Shown here: positions 57,200 to 64,000 of the stretch, piece after piece
How positions within the stretch are numbered: the first letter of the stretch is position 1
Layout: every line of letters starts with the position of its first letter
Assembly (NCBI RefSeq): GCF_950295315.1
Contig: NC_080179.1
Span: 66,102,626 to 66,166,625, forward strand
Source: Erinaceus europaeus
Lineage: Eukaryota; Chordata; Mammalia; Eulipotyphla; Erinaceidae
Length of the DNA stretch: 64,000 nucleotides
Direction: 5' to 3'
Made by a program: the position numbers and the translations under genes
Notes under the pieces: generated by a model
What the model saw: only the letters and a program-made list of their open reading frames with translations
Database searches by the model: none
Told to the model about the DNA's origin: nothing

Positions 57200-57589
57200 T
57201 GTTGTTAAAATTTCGGAGGCTCTTGCCGGGCGGTTTAGCTTCACGGCGGGTAACAGAGACGCGGAGACAACAGCTGGGCAGGGAAGCTGTATTTCTTTAT
57301 TCAGGAACAACGATTCACAAACTAAGACAAACTAATCACCAAACAGAACTCGGCTATCTCTTTGTGGCGGCACAAGCACTCCCTCTTACTCTGTAACTCG
57401 GGAACTCTCCAACTCTAGAACTCTCGAACTCTCGTACTGGAGAACCCTCTGAAAGTCTGGCACTCTCGAACTCAGGAACCCTCTCCTGGGGTTCCTTGGG
57501 GCGGGGCCAAGCGGCCTGCGAAATTAACTGGACTGATCCAAACTTGGGGCGGGGGAGGGCTAGAACAAACCAATGTAAAGCATACGACA
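57200..57589 (-). repeat. 5' LTR of the provirus
   Basis: On the minus strand it begins tgtcgtatgctttacattgg and ends gaaattttaacaaca. A aataaa signal lies at 57296-57301 (as tttatt on the plus strand). The promoter side contains a cluster of related gagagttc-like units. Confidence 0.93.
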
Positions 57590-57644
57590 TTGGCCAGAAA
57601 CCACAAAGCCATGATAATGACAAAAATTAAAAAATAAAAATGAT

Positions 57645-59747
57645 CCAGGGAAGCCATCCTCTGGAGTAACTATGACTCACAGTGCTACACACTGTATATC
57701 ATGCATGGTATACAAGGCTGACTGGCAAAGAATAATGGAACCGGAAAATGGCGGGGGTGGGGGGGAGGTCCATCTTTTGTGACTTTTCCCAGCTCTTCCA
57801 ACTGACAGGACTTATTATCATGGCAACTGGCAATAGAAAATATTCATAAAATCTACCTTCATTACCATATAGCAGGAAAATAGTAAGTTTGGGGGTGAAA
57901 GACAGTACAGTCAACTAGACATACTCGTTTAAATAACCTAGTTGCATCATCTCCCTTTCTATGCTGTAGTACAGAAATCTGAAATGAGTTCATTATATGC
58001 ATTCAAACAAATTCCATAAAAAGTGTTTTTCTTTTCTCCCAGAGGTTTATTTGTTTTGTATTCTTATGGTACACTAAGCCTTCTGATCTGCACATTATTG
58101 TGTTTATCCAGATGAAAACAATTTCCAAAGAATGGAGCTCATGATAGAGTTCTGTTCCCCTATTTGCATGCTGATGTTTGAATGATCAGAAGCACTCCCA
58201 GTAGATTCATTTGCCAACCTTTCATCAGGTTTTCCAAGTATTGAATCTTCATAAATCTTTTCAATAAGTCTATTATAAATGAACTGCTCCTTACAGTATA
58301 CAAATATAAATTGTTTTCATATAGCATCAACATTATTTTACTTACTTTCCCCACCGATTTCAGCTGTAGATATTGTGGCTTAATGCTTTGCTAAAAATAA
58401 ATCTGTCAATAAGAAAAGTCCAAGTTGAAATTTCGACTTTAGCAGTAAAACTTCTTTTAAGGTTAGTTTGCCTTCAAATTAGTACTTCCACAAATAAAGA
58501 GAAAAATGACCCAAAAAAATTGTGAACTAGGATCTAACAGAAATTTCCAAATGAATTCTGATTTACTCTAAGGAAGATAAGCCCTTTAGTATATGATCAG
58601 TACTTTTTAAAGTCTGTTTTAGAATAGAAGCAAGACAATAGAAGTGAGAGAGCTTTCACAAATTACTCATGACAGATTTGATTAATATATTTTATTTCAA
58701 GTTGAATTCACTAGTTCAATTGAATATTTGAATTAAAATATATATGATAAAATAGCATATACTACACTCAGTATACAAATCAAAGGAAGTTACTTTATGT
58801 GGATTTATCCTGACAGATATTTTAATGTCCTTTTTAAAAATGAATCAAATCAACTAAATTAGCTTAAGAAGTTTATTGGGAAGTAGTTTTATCTTATTAC
58901 TATAATCACTGAAAAGATAGGAAAAGTCCTGAAATTATAAAGATTCTTTTTGAATGTTTTTCAATAACACACTAAATATATTCACAAAAAAAGAAAATGT
59001 AATTAACCAGAGAATAGATAACTTTATTAACAATCTTGTTCTGATTTAAATGACAAAAAAAGTAAAGAAATGCATTGGTAATCATAATTAAAGATGTGCT
59101 CTATTTACGAGGCATTAGCATGAGCTGCATGTCAACCTGCAGTAATCGACCCAATTCATCATTCTATTTTGACTTGACACTCAAGTTCTAAGTGTTGTAA
59201 ATTTTCACTTCTAAGCAAAAGATGCAGAGCCACATTTGCAAAGCATGATGTCAGAGTTCACTATTTCAACCCTCTCAGTCTTGTTCAATCAGCATTTACC
59301 TCTGGACCCAACCTGACATCCCTCACATCTAGATATAAGGTTATTTTTTCTCAGTGCTCCTATAATCCCAGGGCAAGAACGCTCTATTAAAATTGGGAAC
59401 AAGTGTTCAGTGTGTTTGAGCTAATGAGGTAGTGACTTTTAGCCTATGACAATTGACCATCATAATGTACCTACCTATCAGAATGCCCTGAGAACAACAT
59501 TTTAGAGGAAGCTAGGGTAAATGGGATTCTTAATGGTGCATTTAACAGAAGTCAGTCAATAGAGGTTAACATAATTCTCAGTATGCACTTTTAAATTACA
59601 AACCATTTTCTAGTGACCATTTCTATAACAGACTGGACCCTGACAAGCCATACAATGGGCTTTTGGCTTTCCTAAGAGATGGGCCTCCTTTTGGTTTGGG
59701 TCCTGAATACAGCATTAGTTGAAAATGCATTCAGTTCAGAATAGAAT

Positions 59748-59792
<45 letters not shown>

Positions 59793-60280
59793 TGGAAGAG
59801 CTGGCTTATTGTTTGTTTCAGACAAAGAATCTTTTATCTGGTGAGTGACTTGTCATCTTATGTAGATGTAAGCTATGTAAAGAATGACTTTTCACTAAAG
59901 CAAGTTTAGCATATCTGCAATTGTCTTGCTCAGATGGGAAAGTTTCTGGCTGAAATAGTGAAATTACATCCTGTGGTTTATACAATCCACAAATTGATTC
60001 TATGTGGGAAAGCAAGCAAAAATAATAATAATGAAAGAGGTTTTTCTTTTGGTTCCACAGAATCATTGTGGGAAGCAGACAATTTGGGGCACATTGAAGA
60101 AAATCCACTAATTGTACAGGTGGCAGAATTCACCAAGTTATTTGAGGACTGAACTCATATATCCTCTTCTCCAAACATCTTTGAGTCTTAGTTCCTGAAT
60201 TTGGTTCACTGTAGATTAAAAATCATTGTTACCTTATCCAGTTTCTTGCCCTTCCCTATAAAATAAGCATATGTGTATAT
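57645..60280. other. Repeat-poor AT-rich stretch
   Basis: About 2.6 kb with no recognisable SINE, L1 or exon apart from a 41-bp T-run at 59751-59791. Confidence 0.4.
59751..59791. repeat. Homopolymer T(41)
   Basis: Forty-one uninterrupted T. No retroposon body was recognised next to it. Confidence 0.95.
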
Positions 60281-60293
60281 CAAGAATACATTT

Positions 60294-60651
60294 TGAGGGG
60301 GTTGGGTGGTAGCGCAGCGGGTTAAGCAGATGTGGCGCAAGGCGCAAGGACCCGCATGGGGACCCAGGTTCGAGCCCCCGGCTCTCCACCTACAGGAGAG
60401 TCACTTCACAGGTGGTAAGGCAGGTCTGCAGATGTCTCTCTTTCTCTCCCCCTCTGTCTTCCCCTCCTCTCTCAATTTCTCTCTGTCCTATCCAACAGCG
60501 AATGACATCAACAGCAATAATAATAACCACAACAAGGCTACAACAACAAGGGGAACAAAAGGGAAAAATAAAAAATGGCCTCCAGGAGCAGTGGATTCAT
60601 GGTGCAGGGTTATTGCTGAGCCCCAGCAATAACCCTGGAGGCAAAAAAAAA
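60294..60651 (+). repeat. Long-form SINE with 3' hairpin module
   Basis: ttgggtggtagcgcagcggg, ggttcgagccccc, CT-rich middle, aatgacatcaacagcaataa, then ggcctccaggagcagtgg ... aaccctggaggc and polyA. Target duplication aagaatacattt lies at 60282-60293 and 60652-60663. Confidence 0.95.
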
Positions 60652-60663
60652 AAGAATACATTT

Positions 60664-61305
60664 ACCGGGCTGGGTTAGCTGGGAGACAGAGGGACTCATG
60701 GCTGAGCTGGGAAGCAGTATCTAGTTTACTAATCAGATACATCACCTTTTATGCATCTCTTCACTGGAAGTGGCAAGGGAAAGGAAATAACTAGGCGAGG
60801 GATTGGAGCAAAAATAGAGCGCAAAAAGAACATAGAAAACTTCCATCTACCCAGTGGGGATTAAACCAATACCCTGCAGGTAGGGCGGGACCCAGGTAAA
60901 ACAGTGATTATGTAAATAGACCACTTAGTAAGTAATACAAGGGAACCTAATGTGATGATCAAAACAGAAGGTCTTATAAGCAGAATTTAGAAGCAGACCA
61001 ACATACATTATGAAATACGTATATGAAATTACATATATATGTGCATGTAGGATAGTAGTTACATGCTATAGTGCTGCTTCCTCTGTCACACTCTGAACTT
61101 CTTCCATGCAAACAACCACTACAGTGCTTCCCTTTACTCCAAATTGTCTTGTATGTAGAGGCACCGTGCTGCTTAATTCTCTTCTCTTTAATTCTAATAA
61201 CCAACCAATAATTTTTACAATGAACAAACAATTGGAGAAGGACTGATTTAGAGTGGCCTGACTGAACAAATTTGTCATATTCTCTAGCACCAGAGTGACA
61301 TCCAT
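60664..61305. other. Unassigned; may include an old LTR piece
   Basis: The part at 60664-60960 (gctgggagacagagggactc, taccctgcaggtagggcggg) is less AT-rich than its neighbours and vaguely LTR-like, but without identifiable ends. A 126-codon minus-strand frame at 60974-61354 runs into a SINE and looks random. Confidence 0.3.
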
Positions 61306-61309
61306 CCCT

Positions 61310-61455
61310 GACCCTGGAGAATCTTGAGGTCCTGAGTTCCATCCTGGCTATCACATGTGCCAGAGTGATGCTCTAGTTCTCTCTCTTCCTCTGTCTCTGT
61401 CTCTCTGTCTCTCTCTTTCTCTCTCTCTCTCTCTCAAATAAATGAAGTTAAAAAT
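61310..61455 (+). repeat. Third-variant SINE, 5' part eroded
   Basis: cctgagttccatcctggcta, catgtgccagagtgatgctc, a (TC)-rich stretch and caaataaatgaagtta tail. Confidence 0.75.
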
Positions 61456-61469
61456 GCACTTTAATTTGA

Positions 61470-62901
61470 TCAATGTGACCATGTCGCAGGATTTTATCTA
61501 TCAAGCAACCATACTGCAGAGAAGTGAAGAAAACTCAGTAGAATGATCTTGAAAACATAACCCCTCCTTTGTCCCTAGTCTAAAAGAGCTAGACACCCAG
61601 AATCTACTACCACCTGCCCCGATACAAAACCAAAGCATGTCTGTTTTTACCTACCATATTTTTTCTATGTCTGGGACAAAAATATCTACATCTCGTCTTG
61701 ACTCACCAAACTATAATTGCACTGCAATTCACTCAGCTTCAGATGTATCCAGGGCAGACTGAATTACAATAGTTATTTTAATCTCTGTTTCTTCTACTCC
61801 ATTTTTTTCCCTTTTTACTGAGTTCCGCTATATTCATGCTCAATTTCATCACTCGGGTCAATTTTACACAGAAAGATACAAAAGGAGACACAGAGAGATG
61901 GGGAGAGATATTATAGCATCAGAGATATGGCAAGTATTCTGGGACCCCATGTGGAGGCAAAATCTAAACCTTGCCAGTGCACATAGCGAGGCAGACAACC
62001 TACCAGCCTTAAGCTAGTCAGTAAACTATTCAGTGGGGCTCTAATGTCTTCAAGTTTACTGCTTCTCAAAATTACCTGATTACACTGTTGAACCTGATTT
62101 ATGAACTCCATTCCTAGAGTTTCTAGCTCATTAAGTGTGGGATAAAATCCCCAAATTTGTAATTCTAGTAAGTTCCCAAGTTAGGATGCTGTTGATCCAT
62201 GATGGTTCATAGTATGAGAGCTACTTGTCTGGTATGTAAGAAAAAAGAAAGTAAGACCAAATAGTTTAGTCGTGTTATATTTGGTATGCATAAATTCTAA
62301 CAACCATGATAAAGTTTGCATATCTTAGTGATTTACTTGACAGATAAATAAACGTAGGTCACATATTGGACTTACATTTTATTGTTTAGTAAGACTATAA
62401 ATTTTCAGGGTAGTCTTAGATCTCTGTACACAAGTAAACAGGAAAATCTGAAAGGTTTCCTCATATTTCTTTTCAGATTAGTCTTTATAAGGTACACATT
62501 TTATTTTCAAACGCATTGTGTTCTATTTTACTTTTCCAGCACAAGATTTTTCTTTCATTATAAAGAATTCTGGTTACTGGGGGATTATGAAATCATTTGG
62601 AAGTGATGACCTGTTTTTTATCCTCGCTGTCAGCTATAATACTCTTAAGATAACACAGGCCCCTAAAAAGGAGAGTAACTGAAGGCAACTGGCCAACCGC
62701 TTACTCATCTTTGCACCCTGCAACCCACTCAGAAACGGTAGATCTCAGGCATTTTCCTCTCCTGAAAATTTCAAAAGAGAGTTCCTCTTTGACACATCAA
62801 ACCAATGCTTTCTTGATATTTCCTGAACTTTTTCTGGACATTCAAAACCATGTATCCTAGATCCCATAAGTGTATTGCCAAAAGAACCTCCCAACCCCAC
62901 A

Positions 62902-62964
<63 letters not shown>

Positions 62965-63605
62965 AAGGGAAAATAGAATTAGAGGTCACAGATTTGCTGC
63001 CCTTGGCTACAGAAGTCATTTTCAGAAGGGAAAATTTCAACCAGAATGTCTCTCTTTTTGCTGTTAAAAAAAAAAAAGTGATTTCATCTTCCAATTTATA
63101 ATCATGGCATTACTTTAAATTATAACAGATCAAATAACAGGTTGGAATTATAGGATCGTTTATAAAGACAATGAAATAGCTTATGTAATTGTGTTGGATA
63201 GATATGTAAATGATGCTATGTTTTATAGTGAGAAAAACTATTATTTGATTTTGTGCAGATGACTGTCTATAGCACGCATTTTAATCAAACATTATCTAGG
63301 GAATATTCAAATATAGACATTGAAAAATACAGGAAAGCACAGGGAATCAGTAACCATCTTTGCTTTTCTCTACCATAAGTTCCCCAGGAAGATTTTACCA
63401 AGAAAATGGGTAGGAGAAAGAGAAGAAAATGTTGGAGGAGAATTTTGTAACAGAATATTTTAGTCTCAGAGTGAAAAAGAAAATCCTTAACTCTAAATGT
63501 AGTCAGAATTTTGATTATGGGAATGATTTCAACTAGTAAAACTAAATTGCAACTAGAAGTGACTAGCAGGCATTGCATTACCAGAATGTGACTTTGTAAA
63601 TCATG
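61470..63605. other. Mostly unassigned sequence with a (CA)n tract
   Basis: No exon or clear retroposon was recognised. A (CA)30 microsatellite lies at 62903-62963; frames of alternating His-Thr or Val-Cys there are artefacts. Confidence 0.4.
62903..62963. repeat. (CA)n microsatellite
   Basis: About 30 uninterrupted dinucleotides, likely length-polymorphic. Confidence 0.97.
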
Positions 63606-63609
63606 AACT

Positions 63610-63680
63610 GGAGCTGTGGAGAGAGTACAGTAGCATCACACAAAATGTGCATATATAAAGCTCCAGATTTGATCCTCTGA
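63610..63680 (+). repeat. SINE head fragment
   Basis: gagctgtggagagagtacag and ccagatttgatcctct resemble the head and B box of the second SINE family, cut off by the L1 sequence that follows. Confidence 0.45.
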
Positions 63681-63683
63681 ACC

Positions 63684-64000
63684 AACAGACAGACTAGACC
63701 TTCTGGATATCTTCAGAGTCCTTCACCCCAAGAAACTGGAATATATATTCTTTTTGAGTCCACATAGGACATTCTCAAGGGTAGAACATATGTTAGGCCA
63801 TAAAGAAAGTGCCAGCAAATTCAATAGCATTTAAATGATCCCAAGCATCTTCTCAAGACTACACTGGAATAAAAGTAACACTTAACAACAAGCAGAAAAT
63901 TAGGAATAGTCCCAAAATATGGAAACTCAACAATACATTACTTAACAACTACTGGGTCAAAGATGAAATCAAGGAAGAAATTAAAGTGTTCTTAGAATCC
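63684..64000 (+). pseudogene. L1 ORF2 fragment running off the window
   Basis: Encodes, with frame changes, a GHILKGRTYVRP-like stretch, then NSPKIWKLNNTLLNNYWVKD and EIKEEIKVFLES, matching the region between the endonuclease and polymerase domains of L1 ORF2. The element continues beyond the right edge, so its completeness cannot be judged. Confidence 0.85.

Larger units (their letters stand above)
55115..57589 (-). mobile_element. Short non-autonomous class II-like ERV, complete with target duplication
   Basis: Two 390-bp direct repeats with TG...CA ends bound a ~1.7 kb interior. The host flanks carry an exact 6-bp duplication, ttggcc (55109-55114 and 57590-57595). On the minus strand the order is 5' LTR, primer binding site for a lysine tRNA (tggcgcccaacgtggggc), interior, polypurine tract, 3' LTR. 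The tRNA-Lys type site and 6-bp duplication fit class II (betaretrovirus-like) ERVs. No gag, pro, pol or env similarity was recognised, so it would depend on proteins supplied by another element. LTRs differ at 13 of 390 sites by eye. Confidence 0.92.
55030..57640 (+). repeat. Old SINE split by the provirus
   Basis: ggaggaagctttggtgatgt and a CT-rich middle precede the provirus. The likely tail (ccatgataatgacaaaaatt) follows it at 57596-57640. Rejoining across the ttggcc duplication gives a continuous diverged SINE. Confidence 0.55.

Noticed and set aside
60974..61354. 126-codon minus-strand frame
   Set aside because: It overlaps a SINE at its start and shows no family resemblance.
62745..63101. 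Frames with long Val-Cys or His-Thr runs
   Set aside because: They are translations of the (CA)n microsatellite.

Overview
This window looks like a vertebrate nuclear genome segment, most probably from a hedgehog (Erinaceidae, likely Erinaceus). The clue is a very abundant tRNA-derived SINE with a box-A-like head, a B box (ggttcgaaccc), a CT-rich middle, a cctatccaacaacaacaa stretch and an (AAAT)n tail; I recognise it as the hedgehog ERI-type SINE family. It is accompanied by an L1 lineage with unusually long 3' UTRs and by several class II-type endogenous retrovirus LTRs. The base composition is AT-rich and I see no bacterial-style genes, operons, rRNA or CRISPR. No complete protein-coding host gene is visible; nearly all open frames are shadows inside repeats.

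Layout. 1-24 kb: alternating SINEs, L1 3' ends and three solo LTRs (7.6, 9.0 and 20.9 kb), each with a 6-bp target duplication. 18.5-20.1 kb is a three-level nest (L1 inside SINE inside L1). 24.2-28.3 kb is poor in recognisable repeats and holds three weakly supported minus-strand exon candidates ending in a stop codon, followed by a possible long 3' UTR. 30.24-31.0 kb holds a GC- and CpG-rich piece of a non-L1 retrotransposon ORF, related to the jockey/CR1 group by its C-terminal CPCG...H...C motif, with only one in-frame stop. 31.5-32.7 kb is an L1 with a 5' inversion; 37.8-40.2 kb is the best preserved L1 (ORF2 C-terminus plus 1.3 kb 3' UTR). 40.2-41.0 kb is an L1/SINE chimera. 42.4-43.0 kb is an antisense L1 3' UTR carrying a 172-nt pure pyrimidine run. 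45.4-47.9 kb and 50.0-52.3 kb are further L1 copies, the latter with most of ORF2 deleted. 55.1-57.6 kb is a short, apparently non-autonomous provirus on the minus strand with two 390-bp LTRs, a tRNA-Lys-type primer site, a polypurine tract and a GC-rich interior without recognisable gag/pol/env. 57.7-60.3 kb is repeat-poor. 61-64 kb returns to scattered repeats and ends inside L1 ORF2.

How the parts act together. The autonomous actor visible in fragments is L1; the SINE tails, polyA tracts and 9-17 bp target duplications are what L1-driven insertion produces. The ERV and LTRs form a second, independent layer with 6-bp duplications. Ancient MIR copies (34.7, 37.6, 49.1 kb) give a mammalian background. 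The main candidates for novelty are the 30.3 kb retrotransposon fragment, the small provirus with its unexplained GC-rich cargo, and a set of rearranged retrotransposon insertions whose target duplications can be read directly.
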